A stretch of 64,000 nucleotides of DNA from Botryotinia globosa (GCA_014898425.1 RCSZ01000001.1:2356001-2420000); one strand, 5' to 3'; shown: positions 46,485 to 59,951, counted from the first letter of the stretch. Program-made: numbers and translations. The notes: generated from the letters alone by a model not told the origin.

Positions 46485-48468
46485 TCATACGCCCATTCCC
46501 CATCTTGGCGCATTCAGAATGAGACCCATCAAACACCCCGAGATGATACCCGTAACCGGTAACGTAATGATCCATCCCATATAAATCCATCCCACCATTC
46601 GCCAATTAATACTCTTTACATCTCCATTCACAAGTCCGACTCCAACTGTTGCTCCAACGATACATTGGGTAGTAGACACGGGCAATGCAAGTCGGGTAGC
46701 CATAATCACAGTTATAGCCGAACCGAGCTCCATACAGAATCCCCGAGAGGGGGAATGCAGTGTCAATCGATTGCCGAGATTGCGCATGATGTTGTATCCG
46801 TATGTCCAGAGACCGATGACCAGAGCACCGGCTCCGTAACATAGAATCCATACTGGCACAGGTGATTTAGATTGGATGGAGCCGGTGTGCCAGATGAAAT
46901 AAATAGCAGCAAGTGGTCCAACAGCGTTTGAAACGTCGTTAGCTCCGTGAGCAAAGGAAGCAGTGGCGGCAGTCAGTACTTGTAAGAATGAATAGGTGTG
47001 CTCAGCCTTGTTGTCGTAGTGAGTTGCACGGGCGTGCATAGCTTCGAGATTGCCAGTAAGAATAGAGGATTTCTTCTGCTCGGCAACGACATCGACGGAA
47101 ACGCCGTGGAAGAAGAAACGTTTTGCTGTGGCTAAGAGTGTTCTAGGTTCATACCAAGGTTTCGCCGATATGGGCTCTTCATTCGTGATGACGGGAGTTG
47201 CTGTTGGCTCATCCCTTGTTGAAGAACCGATATGAGAAGAAGCAGGCGAAACAAATGAAATGCCATGCTTTTCATTTGCATCCTCATTTGTTTTAGATTC
47301 AACGTCATCACTGGGCAGATTCTTCATATTCTCCGAGCCTTCGGCATCAAGCTCTGCGCGGGTCTTGTGTCCTTTGTAATAATTTTGGATGATCTCGCGT
47401 CCAGAAGTGTTAGGAGGAACTTCTCCGCGTCGAAGCAGCAATGGGCCTTGGGGGATATGCCACCAGTGAAGTTGCCAATCGTTTAGCACTAATTTTCGGT
47501 ACAGAAATGGGAGGAGGAAAATAGCAGATAGAAGAGCGCAACCGATGGCGATACCAAAAATCACACCCACGTATTCGCCAGGTCCCCATGTTTTGACGGC
47601 TGCTGATGCGGAAGCGGCGCCTTTCCAGACGATAAGCACTTTTTGACGAAGAGTTAGCTAGGTTACTACGTGCCTCTGCTGTGAAAGGAATTTGAATGAT
47701 GGGACATACTGGTCAATAAGCCCGTGGTAAGTCCAAAATAGAATGGAATACTAATAAGTGCAGCGCGCACTGGATTCTTTCGTTTCATGACACCGTACTT
47801 TGTGATCAGGAAGAGAATAGCTGCAAAAGCACCAGCGATTCCTGGTGCGATGACCCAGGCTGCGAATACCTGTGATACTCCATTCCAGCCCCAGTTGACC
47901 CCATCTCCTCCTATCGCTGCAATACCTACTCCTATCACCCCTCCAATTATGCTATGGCTATGGGGTTCCTTAGTAAGATGATTGATAACTTGTATAAGGA
48001 TCATACTTACGTAGTTGAAACAGGAAGACCTAGCCTTGTGGCTAGTGTTAAATAAAGAGAAGAAGATACTAGAGCACATGTCATTCCCAACATCAAGACA
48101 GACGGTTCTGCCTCGAAAGCCTTGGTTGAAAGAATTTTGCCTCGGATAGTGTCTGCAACACGAGCACTTAAGATTTATCAGTATTCAAAGGGTTGGTATG
48201 AGAATATATCAAGACAAACTCACCCAACACCAACGGCACCACCAAATTCCATTACGGTGGCTATCATCATAGCTTGCTTCATCGTCAGCGACCTGGAAGA
48301 GACGGAAGTGGCGAAGGAGTTCGCAACATCATTTGCACCTGTTTTAAGTATCAGTTATGGGTTTAGGAGGACTGGAAATAGGACCACAGCACCAATGTTC
48401 CAAGCATCCAGGAAAGCAAAGATCATGCCAATGGCAAAAAGGTAATCAAATTGTTCGAGGACTGCCAT
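46485..48468 (-). CDS. PHO89: PHO-4/PHO89-type phosphate permease, 582 aa
   Basis: High-affinity, probably sodium-coupled phosphate symporter of the plasma membrane (PiT family). Minus-strand exons: 48393-48468, 48224-48338, 48011-48166, 47710-47957 and 46485-47638; introns of 54, 57, 53 and 71 bp, all in frame. The two inverted PiT signatures are intact: [13 protein letters not shown] near residue 26 and [17 protein letters not shown] in the C-terminal half. Each is followed by the matching LPVSTTHSIIGG / [12 protein letters not shown] pair. A hydrophilic central loop (about residues 270-370) contains [15 protein letters not shown] and a Ser/Thr/Glu-rich segment, as in the fungal members. 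Length fits Neurospora PHO-4. CACGTG boxes lie upstream (separate entry), consistent with phosphate-starvation control. Confidence 0.94.
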
Positions 48469-51400
48469 TTTGATTTTAGATGTCAGGCTCACAGAGACGA
48501 AGGTCTGACTTGATTATGGTTGTGATAGCAGCCATAGCTACGGGAGTCTACAATTATATATTCATGTCTTCAAAAATCTAGAACTGATATCCGATATGCC
48601 GCGTCCCAAGAGATTCTTCCCAAGAACATAACGACTTTGGTCTCTTGGAAATCTTCTATTCTTCTTGGTATTAACAATAATCAGTACTGTGGTGGACTTT
48701 CCAGACTTCTCGTGTTGGGTTTTATCGATCCAACATCGTGATACGGACAAGATGGGATTGATTCCAAGAAACCCCAAGAAGTCAAGATCTTGGTATAGGA
48801 GTAGCGAGAGCCTAAGAAGCACTACACGTGGGGGCTCTTAGCGATCTTATTGGAGAGTCTCGCTCCATTCTACCATCAAGTCTTTGAGGCTGTGACTACA
48901 GTGTATGATGGTTTTGTCTAACACCTGGGATCCAAATCTTTTAGATGGAAAAAAAATGATTTATGAGATGGACATGTGCGATGAACGGGGCTCTCATTGG
49001 CTGAAGTTTGAAAATTGTGAATGTGGCTAGTGATGTGGCTGAAAGCCGAAGAAGCATCCATGGATTAGAAAGTGCTATATCCTCATGACAGTGAAACGTC
49101 AAAATGGACCTAAGATCTTCATGTCGGAGGAATTGAGAAAGATTTCATCCAAAGCAGTTTGGTGAGGCGTTTCGCTGTCACTCTACCGCCAAACTGCAAG
49201 CACATTTGGAATTGTGTAGTCACGTGACTGCTGCCCACACGTCAGAGAGGACGTAAACACTTGTAGGACTTAATTAGGGAGAATCAAAAAGTCTATATTC
49301 CAGACTATCCGTGTTTCATATGAGAAATACTTCAAATTCAAAATTGGCCTCTGTCGTAATGGTCAAAAAGCATGATTGACTGACTGACTGACTAAAAGTC
49401 GCGATTGACTTCTTCAATTGCATCGGACCTTCTTGTACACTACACACCCACTTGGGCCAGCAGGCTTTATGAGGTGAGAGAATATGATATTCTTAGTCCT
49501 TGATAGGCTGATGACAATGTTGCGCATAGCAAAGGGGTACAAGGTATCTTTGATATTCGGTGTAATCCGAGTAATCTCTCCTGGAGTGTTCTGAATTGAG
49601 CTTCTTAAGTTACCTATTTTTCGTTGACGATTCTCTCAAAACCTGTTCGTGGCTAAAGGAATGGTCATTTGCGCGCTTCATAAGCAGAAAAAAGATGCAA
49701 TCATCACAGTGAAAAGCTGTATTTTCCGGCTTCATTGCAATCATTGAAATTCGATTATTTGGGGGTTGCTTGATTTTATGTGCCCTTGGTGTTTTTGTCG
49801 TTTTTGTTCTTGAGCTTGAACTGGTTATTTTCCGCGCATGCAGTGTGCACCCCAAATTTTGAGTCCGAGTGACTTCCAATAATAAATAGATACATATACA
49901 TGGAGAATGGTGGCCACCATCAAATGATATCAAATGACATTATTGTACATGGAATCGCGCAGTTACTCTTTACCACTCACTTCAAGCAAGTGCTTTCATC
50001 CGCCTTTGCGCGATGATTCTTTCCTTCAGCTCTTCCAGAAGCGGCCATACTTTGAGTAATCCAAGCTCAAACAATCACTGATATTGATAGGGCTTTCTGG
50101 GCTATATAGGTCTAGTAACTTGATCTTGTAGGTCTCAGGTATCAAATTTTTGTTCTCACTGCACCGACTGAGTTGCGGTGGTTTTGCCTGGCAATGCCCG
50201 GGTACACATCTTCTGCCACTTTGTTCCCATCGAGAAGCTTACGATCCATCACACTTCACGATCAAGCACAGATATACACTCTATCGATCTCCGATTTACC
50301 AAAATGCTAGCGTGTTACAAGAAAATGCTGCACAGGTCAGTCTCACAGACGTCAGTCGGGAGGATATACTACCATAGTCAAAGCTCGGAAACCAAAATTC
50401 TGGTGGCTTTTCGGACTGATGGTTAGATCCGGGCAGTTGAACCTTTTCCAATGATATTGTCATTTTCATTGTTCTTGACAGCAGTGTCATTCGTGGTGTA
50501 TTCATAAGAATCGGTGCAACAGGCTTCGCTCTCACATGCTCTGTTCTTGACAAGGGAGCGAGCTTCAATCAGACCTATGGTAATGTATATTCAATCCTCT
50601 CTTAATTGTCGACCAGCATAATGAAAGTAGAAAATGGTTGCGCCAGAAGTTTAAGATCCTTTTATGGTTTGATATTGCGTTGCGACGGGCTTAATTCTCC
50701 TTGATCCGAAAATTATTGCACATGATCTTGTGTCGAATGACAAAGTAACAAAGCATTGGGCATCAATGTTCTAGATGTGCGAATATTGTACACCATATTT
50801 GCTCTGACTTCAAGAAGCTATCTTTTGGTATCTAGTATCGTGTTTTCAAGCGATTTTGGAGATAAAAGGACAAAATTTGAATGTCCAAGTGTTCAGAAGA
50901 TATCCTTTTCATTTGCAAAGCCTCATAAATTTGGAATGGTTCATGTGCGATTGAAAGAGAGCTGAGAATGAATATTCATCGGTCTGTGTTTCCGCAATGT
51001 CGTGTCAACGTGCCACAGCCTCTATTGACGGCAACTAGCATATCAGGGTGGTCGGCCTGCAGTCGTTGAATTTCTTCAAGATTCGTGATTCATTCGGAAT
51101 TACGCGTTCTCTTGGCTCATGACTTGGAGAATTTGTCAAAAACATACCACCTACTAAGGCATTGTTTACTCGACCATTCTTGCATACATTTTCAAGGTTT
51201 TCTGAAAAGGTATTCGTTGCAAATGTAACGTTTCCGCAACACACTGAGTTCTTAGATGACCGCAGAGGGAGATCGATCGAGTCCATAGTAGGTGTGTTTC
51301 ATTCCATACGTGATTGGAGACTTTTGCATGGTACACATCAGCATATTTATGGTGAACCCGACCGCACCCTTCTTTATAATTCAGCACTGAACGCTCGCAT

Positions 51401-51839
51401 CGCGGTTGAAAGAAGTTGACGTTTCTATCACATAATAAATTTACGAAGTCGTCATTTTGAATCATCCTCGTGTGACAAGGGCAATCCCGAGATTCTTGTA
51501 CCACTAGAGACTGTCTTTCTCGAACTAGCTATGCAATATCATATCTATTATTGTGTTCAATCATTTTGTGTTACTCGGAGAGAGATCTAACTCGTGGGTA
51601 TGGCATGTCCAATATCCACTACATTTATAGATATGCACGCGAACTTTTGCGACGTCTGTATGGTCGGCATTCATCCTTACGACCGAGGCTGAAGTTTGGA
51701 TTTATTTTTTGTTCTTCTATTTGCTTTGCTTGGAACTTCATATATGAATGGTTTTGTAGGCACGGATACTCTTCCTTGAGTTTACGTCATACTATTTTTT
51801 ACTCCAAATCTTTCGCCGTAGAGCCTCAAAAGAGCGATT
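48469..51839. other. 3.4-kb intergenic region before the tyrosinase gene
   Basis: Shared upstream region of the permease (-) and tyrosinase (+). Composition is normal rather than repeat-rich. Open frames at 50150-50426 and 51162-51504 overlap each other on both strands and cannot be linked by clear splice sites, so I do not call them; a decayed gene is possible. A (TGAC)n stretch sits at about 49375-49395. Confidence 0.5.
48825..48832. promoter_or_regulatory. CACGTGGG box upstream of phosphate permease
   Basis: CACGTG followed by GGGG, about 360 bp upstream of the permease start codon. CACGTG(G/T) is the established binding site of the bHLH phosphate regulators Pho4 (yeast) and NUC-1 (Neurospora). 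A second CACGTG is at 49221-49226. Binding here is inferred. Confidence 0.6.
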
Positions 51840-54168
51840 ATGATAATCAAATACCCGTATGTCCCTTGGGGATTGCTTGCATGTTCTATCTTTATCACTT
51901 ATGGCAATGCTCAGTATTATCCCATAACTGGGGTGACAACTGGTATCAACTCGAACACGAAGGCTCGACCTTTCAGACAAAATATCGACGATTTGCAGAA
52001 TAACATTCAACAATGGTAAGCTTCCTTACGATAGATGTTTCAAATACACATCAATTTACCTTTCAGTTGTTAATTTCAACGTATAAAGGTCGCTATATAT
52101 TCAAGCTCTTCTTGCCATGCAAGCTGCAAACGAATATACTGATGGACTCTCCTACTTTCAACTGGCAGGTGGGTAGTCTCGAATGATGTTTATATGAGCT
52201 CGATTGGCTCGAAATACTAAGCATGCAGAATCACCTTCAGTGTTGACGCTCAGATTTACTGTAGGTATTCATGGCCGACCATATGTTGCGTGGGATGGTG
52301 TAAGTCAAGCTATCGCGGCTCCAACCACTGGGTATTGTACACATGGTCAGAAGACCCAGCTCTGGATCTGGAAATAAGTGTTAATGTGCAGTATAGATTC
52401 GGTGTTGTTCACTACATGGCATCGTCCTTACCTAGCACTCTTTGAGGTAAAATTCCCTGCACTCTGAAGCTAAAAGTAAATTACTCACGTTTCATTTCTA
52501 CTTGTAGCAAGTTCTTGCAAGTTATGCCCAAACGATAGCAAAAACCTACATATCTACGCTTTATCCCACCTACCAAGCTGCCGCTGATAACCTCCGCATC
52601 CCTTTTTGGGACTGGGGTGCTAGCCCTAGCATGCCTAGTATCACCAACGTCGCCACTGTATCTATCGTACTCCCCTCTGGGGCCATAGCCTATGTGAATA
52701 ATCCACTCTTCCGTTATAATTTCCAAAACAAACCACTCAATCAGCAACAATTTCCTCCTGGGGATAGTGACGGTTACATGGCCCAGTACAATTGGACGGT
52801 GAGAAATCCAGATTACCTAGGTAATGGACAAAGCGATTTTAACGCTGCAAACACGAATTTGCAAAATGCAGGGTTGGGAGATCAAGTGGTAAGTTTTTTA
52901 TTTATTTGATATCTTCGTCTTGGGCCCTGTCTCTTGAAATGTATGGTGGCATAGAATGAAGAATAAGAAGGAGCAGAATGCTGATGAGGGCGGCGATAGT
53001 GGACAGCAATTATGAAATCAAGCAATTTCAATAGCTTTTCTACGATGGCAGTTTCGGGAGCGAGTATAGAGTCACCGCACGGCGCGGTACATGTTCTTGT
53101 GGGAGGTGCTTATGGACATATGTCCTTTCTAAGCTATTCTGGATTTGATCCTATATTGTAAAAGCCCATTTTCTCCTATTATTCCTGTTAATATTCTATA
53201 TCTACTACAAATCATACACAGCGGCTGACCTGAATAGCTGGCTCCACCACGCAAACGTCGACCGGGTTCTCTCCATGTATCAAGCCATCAATCCTTCTAC
53301 ATTCATCACGGGCTTAATTGACTGGTATGGCACATACACCATCACCCCCGGGACCATTGATACAGCCTCTTCTCCTCTGAAGCCCTTTGCTATCACCAGT
53401 TCCACCTTTTTCACATCGAACACTTGCAGATCGATGTCGCAACTCGGGTACAGTTATCCAGAAATTATGGATTGGAATATGACAGCTGCACAAATGACAA
53501 GTTATGTAACAGGAAGAGTGAATGCATTATACAATGCAGATGGAAGCAATTCAAAGATTAAGAAGCGAAATTTCGACAGTCGAGAACTTTTCTCGGAGAA
53601 ACAGCACGAAGGACCAAACACGAACAAAACACTACGAGAATGGACCGCAGCACTCAGTGTCTCTAAACTGGATCTTCAAGGCCAGCGGTTTATTATTCGA
53701 CTTTTTCTAGGCAAGATACCAGAGAATCCGGAGGAGTGGGGAAGAAGTGAAAGTTTGGTAGGAAGTCTAGTGATTTTACCTCCGCCGGGTGCTGTTTCTA
53801 ATGATGCGATGAAAGCATTGGCTTATGATGAGATTGTTATTTTGAGGGAGCCTGCTATTGGAGGTAGTTACAAAGGGCAAAATGACGATGGGAATGGCGA
53901 AGGGACGGAAGAATTCTTGAAAAAGAACTTGAGGTGGAGAGCACAGCTGGTGAGTTTTCTCTTTGGATATTTTCTCTTGGTGTCGAGACAGTAGGGCATT
54001 GCGCTGATATGTTTCAAGCTTGACAATACACCATTACATGCAACTTCATTGCCCACTCTCAAAATTATTGTTGGCGATGAAGTTGTGGCTATGCCGCACG
54101 ATATCACTCAAAAGCCTGTTTACGGAACGAAAACGCTACATCCTGATATTGTTGTAGGTGGGAATTAA
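51840..54168 (+). CDS. Secreted tyrosinase, 603 aa, eight exons
   Basis: Type-3 copper oxidase that hydroxylates monophenols and oxidises o-diphenols to quinones, used for melanin or for phenol detoxification. Exons: 51840-52015, 52089-52168, 52265-52345, 52397-52446, 52508-52888, 53000-53157, 53238-53949 and 53995-54168; all joins keep the frame. Start ATG 51840 opens a signal-like sequence (PWGLLACSIFITYGNA) with likely cleavage before QYYPITG. CuA ligands: IHGRP (about residue 88), YCTHDS (with the Cys-x-His of the thioether bridge) and WHRPYLALFE. CuB ligands: SPHGAVHVLVGG (about residue 283) and WLHHANVDR. The C-terminal half carries the usual extension (QRFIIRLFLGKIPENPEEW) that is often cleaved to activate the enzyme. 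Exon 6 has the least certain 5' edge. Confidence 0.9.
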
Positions 54169-54759
54169 ATTAATATGGCTTTTGACATTATTCCTGGTTG
54201 TTGGCCAGAATAACGCAACTAAAGAAAGTTAAAGGAAATTATGCGTCCATAGCAAAGGGAAAGAAGGAAATCGCGAGGCGATTTAGTATGACAAACAGTT
54301 CCTCTTACGATGGTTCAGCTCACCTCAAATTTCATCTACAAGCCTTAAATCTTTTGTATTTCGCGAGTCAAACTCAAAATTTTAAGACTTGCAACATATT
54401 ACTTTCAAATGATTAAATTATATTAAATCCCCACTTCCGTCTTACGATTAATTGTTGAGATATGCAACAAATTGCAAGGGGGAGATCCAGGCTCTTGAAG
54501 CTCCCGAGCGAGAGAACAAAACGAGTCAATTTAGATATGCAACAATGAGAGATTTTGTCAATATTGCCGATGATACGGGTCATGCGTAATTTTTGATGAA
54601 TCATTAGAAAAGTGGAATAGCTTCATTCATGATTCATTTTTCTTTGCACGTCCATATCCGCTTCACTTATTATTCCCGTAACCTTACCCCTATCCGCTAC
54701 ACCGCGGGCCGCTCATACATATCAACCACATCACTCACCTAAGGGCCTGCTAAGCAATA

Positions 54760-54794
54760 AGCTATGACGATAGCTTGTTCGTATCAGATACGAA
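54760..54794. promoter_or_regulatory. Two adjacent inverted repeats upstream of the decarboxylase gene
   Basis: AGCTATgacGATAGCT (54760-54775) has 6-bp arms, and TTCGTATCaGATACGAA (54778-54794) is a perfect 8-bp-arm dyad around one base. They lie about 350 bp upstream of the start codon, and their symmetry suits a dimeric regulator. Function is inferred. Confidence 0.5.
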
Positions 54795-54971
54795 AACACA
54801 ATACCTTAGCAGCCATTTGAAGTGTTTTAAAAAGGTGCCGACAGCCGTAGTGGTATGGCGAAGTTTGCTGAGTTGATTATTCAGCAGCGGATCAGCAGAT
54901 TGATTTTGTTCTTCCCCACGTTGCGGGGAAAAGGAGGCGGGCCGGAGTTGAGTGCTCCTTTCTGCTGGCGG

Positions 54972-54981
54972 GACTATAAAT
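54972..54981 (+). promoter_or_regulatory. Possible TATA box of the decarboxylase gene
   Basis: CTATAAATTT about 165 bp upstream of the start codon at 55144, and the best TATA match in this interval. Confidence 0.4.
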
Positions 54982-55104
54982 TTACCCCAGATTATTGGAA
55001 TTGATAGATTCTTATATGTTACATCAATCTGAACGCAAATTTCCTCTAATTCTCTAATCACCTAACTACTTCTTTTTACAATTCTTCTTAAACCTACTGC
55101 ATGA

Positions 55105-56163
<1,059 letters not shown>

Positions 56164-56597
56164 GGATGGTGATAGAAAGTTGAGAATGAGAATGAGAATT
56201 AAGTCATTTAATTCTGGCCTCAGACGGTCAGAATCTCGACCGAACTTTTTGTATACAAATATTGGGTATCATCGTATGGAATTGAAAGAATCTGAACATT
56301 TTGGAACGAGTGTGGGCTAGAACTAAACGTGAATCTTTGGTTACTACTGTAAGCAATTTTATTGATGGATCGCGTAGTCGCGTGTTAGTTCTGTTTGCCA
56401 ATTGTAATGATCAATACGATAAAGGGTTTGAGATATTATTCTCGTTTTTAACATTCGAGAAATATTGAATTATACATGGACGCTCCCAAGGTACACAGCG
56501 TAAATCAGATCTAATGCAAATTAAGCTACCATCGCGATATACACAGGTGGCCATATCTCCCTGTCTTCCGAAGCAAAAAGAAAGAGCCCAAAATCCT
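56164..56597. other. Short convergent intergenic region
   Basis: 3' flank of the decarboxylase gene up to the end of the dehydrogenase pseudogene. A brief GAGAATGAGAAT repeat lies near 56182. Nothing else seen. Confidence 0.45.
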
Positions 56598-57519
56598 TCA
56601 TCGTCTTTTCATAGATTCAAGAATATCACGAAGTCCAGCGAACTGAAGCTCAGCTAGCGTCCCCTACCAAACACGTTGCGCCAGCTCCTTGCCCTCGGGT
56701 GTGTACAGAAGCGTGGTGAAGCTGCGTGGTACTTTAGTGAATGATCGCTAGTAGGTTTAACTTACGGATGTATCTGCCAGCTCATGAGAAAACACCATGA
56801 AATTCTTCGCCTTTGCTCACTATCGCATCGACGAAACATGACGCGCCAACCTTGGGTGTTCCATCAAGAAGACCGAAGAGCTTCATGAATACCTTCATTG
56901 CCCCCTTAGCATCTCGTCCTAGTCCTGCTCCCGGCACCACGCTGGGTCTGCAAGGTTGACTATGACATCCTTGGCTGACACATAGTCTACAAGGTTCCAG
57001 AGAAACATGTGTGCCAGGAGCTTGGAGGTATGGTAATGCTCTTGCCCATCAAATGCTTTCGGGTCATCGAAGGATGCCAGTAGAGGGTTTGCGGCCTTAT
57101 TAGGGAATTTTACAGCGAGAGCCAGAGCGGCGCTAACGATAGTAAGATGCGCAGGCTCGTCGTTAGGTGGATCCTTCATCTCGAGAATTGGAAGGAGCAG
57201 GATACTCAAAAACATGGTGAAAAGGTAGTTGACCTGCAAAGATTCCTCATGCCCAGTATCCTCGACTATGACGAACTCGTGTTTAATCATGCATGTGTTA
57301 AGGATAACTATATCAATACGCGTGAGTTGACTTTCGACGCGACGAGCAAAATCCCGTATAGAGTCGTATGAGCTCATATCGAGTTTCCAAACTCGTACAT
57401 TGGCTTCCCGATACAGCGCTTGAAGGTTAGTGTCTGCTACCCCCCCTCCCTTTCATAGACCACACGACAAATATTAAGTGCGATAGATTGAGTTCGAGAA
57501 GTTGTCTTGCCGCTATCAT
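56598..57519 (-). pseudogene. Short-chain dehydrogenase/reductase pseudogene with at least four lesions
   Basis: The best open segment (56919-57377) carries KLDMSSYDSIRDFA, VILNTCMIKHEF, ESLQVNYLFTMFLSILLLPI, and YHTSKLL with the catalytic Tyr-x3-Lys. The N-terminal piece (ARQLLELNLSHLIFVV) is in another frame, separated at a C7 run (57440-57446), and the TGxxxGIG cofactor motif is missing. After PAWCRE a shift leads to TAG, while the other frame continues AGLGRDAKGAMKVFMKLFG. A further shift follows HGVF before MSWQIHP, then LYTPEGKELAQRVW meets an in-frame TAG, with the family tail ELQFAGLRDILES continuing beyond it. Long homology across several frames shows a dead gene. It sits between the two catabolic genes and may be a lost pathway enzyme. 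Confidence 0.8.
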
Positions 57520-57604
57520 GATTTTGCTTGATCTGGAGCACAAACGGAAAGACACAACCACGAATACAACACTTGATCATGGATCCGACTTGAACTCAGA
57601 TGCA

Positions 57605-58098
57605 CTCGAAAAATCGTGGAAAATATGGAAAGGGTGTTCGAAATACTTCCGACGAAGCTTGGAGGTTATATCGGATTTTGAAGAATGTGCTCCTGAACAT
57701 CAAGCCGTCAGAAGAGATTAGTCTCGCTCACCTTGAAATTGACGCCCCTATTGTAGGAATGGAATCGATATCATTTGAGCCAACTCAGCATTTGAATGGC
57801 GAATTGTTCCTCGAAGAGGGGATGTTTGAGAACCCGAATGAGTTGGCTGTTGATTTGGTTTGTTGCTCATCCTTCTCTTTCTAACGAAATAACGCTAACA
57901 CACCTATCATAGAATATATTGCGCTCTCTCATCGAAGACGCGAGTTCGGACGAGGCGTTCCAAGGGATAACAACTAATCGTTCCGAGTTTGATGATGATC
58001 CCCAATACCGAGACACTCATTTTCCTCAAATTGATATATATTTTAGGTATTCAGAAAACTTTCTGTCAACTTTACCATCCTGTTGTCAATTATTTTGA
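57605..58098 (+). pseudogene. C-terminal remnant of a fungal transcription factor
   Basis: Reads SWKIWKGCSKYFRRSLEV and, after a frame change near 57670, YRILKNVLLNIKPS, then LEIDAPIVGMESISFE and LFLEEGMFENPNELAVDL. A plausible intron (GTTTGT at 57858 to ATAG before about 57914) leads to NILRSLIEDASSDEAFQG and a YSENFLSTLPSC end with TGA at 58096-58098. The style (acidic, Pro/Glu-rich, late Phe/Tyr) resembles the tail of Zn2Cys6 regulators; no DNA-binding domain is present. I call it a truncated, frameshifted copy. Its family assignment is an inference. Confidence 0.5.
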
Positions 58099-58371
58099 TA
58101 GGAGAATTTAGGATTTCATGTCGCTCTTGCGAAGATTTGATTACACAGTACAATAACATTATACAGCCAATAACTCTATATTCCACAGCTTCTAGGTAGT
58201 TTGAAACATTTCTTATCCGGAGATGATCGGAAATTATAAGATCGATTATACACATTCGCTAGCCCAAACACCAATGCAAAACTGTGCCTATGTGCAAAAT
58301 GAAGAATACAGTAGGATTATTCTTTTGATTGCCCCCCTGCCAAAAGATTCCGATAATTAAAAAGTCTTCAT

Positions 58372-59951
58372 TCAAGAAATCTCTCCTCTAACTTGTGCAT
58401 AATTCTTCAGGACATCATCGTGCATGTCATAACTGCTTGATTGTCAATAGAAGTTCGTCTGATCAAAGGGAATAGTTAACTTACGCATTCATTTCTTCAA
58501 TCGTCAATTTTGCCTTCTCGTCAGAAACCTCGTATACTGCTGAGTTGGTGTTACTTGAGAAACCTAATATTTGTAGTCAGATTAGCTGTTGTTGCGGAGA
58601 TAGAAATGTATCGAAAGTTGGGTAATCTCACCAATACGTTCATTAATGTTCTCTCGTGCCTTTGCAGCAGCGGCTTGTACCCGGGTTGCACGGGGTTTTC
58701 TGACCTGCTCATAAACTCTCAAGGCCTCTTGCACATCGCCGTTGAAATGTTTCTCGCTGAAAATAATACCGAGAGCTGCTGCATCTTCGATGGCCATACA
58801 TGCTCCTTGACTTTGATCTGGCATCATCTGCAATACTAATTAGTTCCAAAAGTGCTAAACGCCAGCTGGGTCACAACTTACAGGGTGAGCTGCATCTCCT
58901 ATAACACAAGCATTGCCTTTTTGCCAGTAAGGATAGGGTTCGTGAATCCACAATCTCCAGGGAGCAACATCCTTTCCTATTGACAAGTGTTTGTAAACCT
59001 GGGGGTCCAGATCTGGGAAAGGAGCAAGAAGTTCTTCTACTGTTCCCTTCGCGCCCCATGCCTGGTTGGAATAATCGCCCTTTTCTCTTGGAAAGAAACA
59101 GTAATAAGACAGTAGTTTACCGCCATTACAAGGCGAAAGAACAATCTTGTAATGGGTATTTAGACCTCCCCAGTATTCAAGTGCACTGTTCTGCGAATAA
59201 TCAACCAATCCAAGCTTGACTGCTTCTTCGGTGTCTACATTGGCATGGAGACAACTGGCATCGGCTGCTCTCCTCTCAACTTTGATACCAATGAGGGAGC
59301 GAATTGCGGATCCAATACCGTCAGCTCCAATGACAACGTCATGTACTGCAGTATTTCCATTTTCAAATGTGATAGTTCCAGTCTCAACGTCAAGTCCAGA
59401 GCACTACCAAAGTACAGTCAATTAGAAAGGCTCAAATTTGGTCTCGGTATGCTCAATTATGCTTAGCACTTACCTTGTGATTGACGAGTAACTTGGCTGG
59501 TACTCCCGGCTTTTCTGGTTCAGCTACAGCACTATCCATCAGCATAGCATGCATATATTGCCGGTGGAACATGTTGTAAACCTATCGCGAACACATCAGC
59601 TCCTAGTGTTTGAAAGATTGATTGATGCCAGGAACTCACGTGTCCCCACTTCTCTTCATAATCGTCGAGATCATACACAGAATCAGGCTCTCCAGTTTTC
59701 CAATCATGTCGAATTAGCTTCTTTAAGATGACAGGATCTCCCTTCTCAACCGGGACATCCCATTCATGTAACCATTTTGTGCCGTTAGCAGCGCAAGATA
59801 CTGAAGCGCCAACTTCTCCAGCGTAATCTGCCCGTTCGTATATCGTGACTCGATGTCCAGCACGACGCAAAGCAATAGCAGTACTCAACCCTCCAATTCC
59901 ACCCCCTACGACACCAACATCTAACGACCTGAATCCAGATTGAGCGGGCAT
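58372..59951 (-). CDS. FAD-dependent aromatic monooxygenase (salicylate hydroxylase-like), 425 aa
   Basis: Group A flavoprotein hydroxylase; the family converts salicylate or related acids to catechols with NAD(P)H and O2. Minus-strand exons: 59640-59951, 59474-59581, 58882-59403, 58632-58827, 58485-58563 and 58372-58432; introns of 58, 70, 54, 68 and 52 bp, all in frame. Signatures: the FAD-binding VGVVGGGIGGLSTAIALRRA at residues 12-31, IGADGIGSAIR (DG motif) in the middle, and CVIGDAAHP near residue 310 (GD motif). Normally a conserved GQG-type segment follows; here it reads DQSQGACMAIEDAAAL. The tail ends ALRVYEQVRKPRA and a short acidic end. It is divergent from the adjacent regulator gene. 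Exact substrate is inferred from context. Confidence 0.9.

Noticed and set aside
50150..51504. Possible gene upstream of tyrosinase
   Set aside because: Fragments in several frames without a consistent splice model or recognisable domain.
54741..54770. GGGCCTGCTAAGC as the terminal repeat of another transposon
   Set aside because: No matching inverted end or target duplication was found in the window; kept only as an alternative idea.
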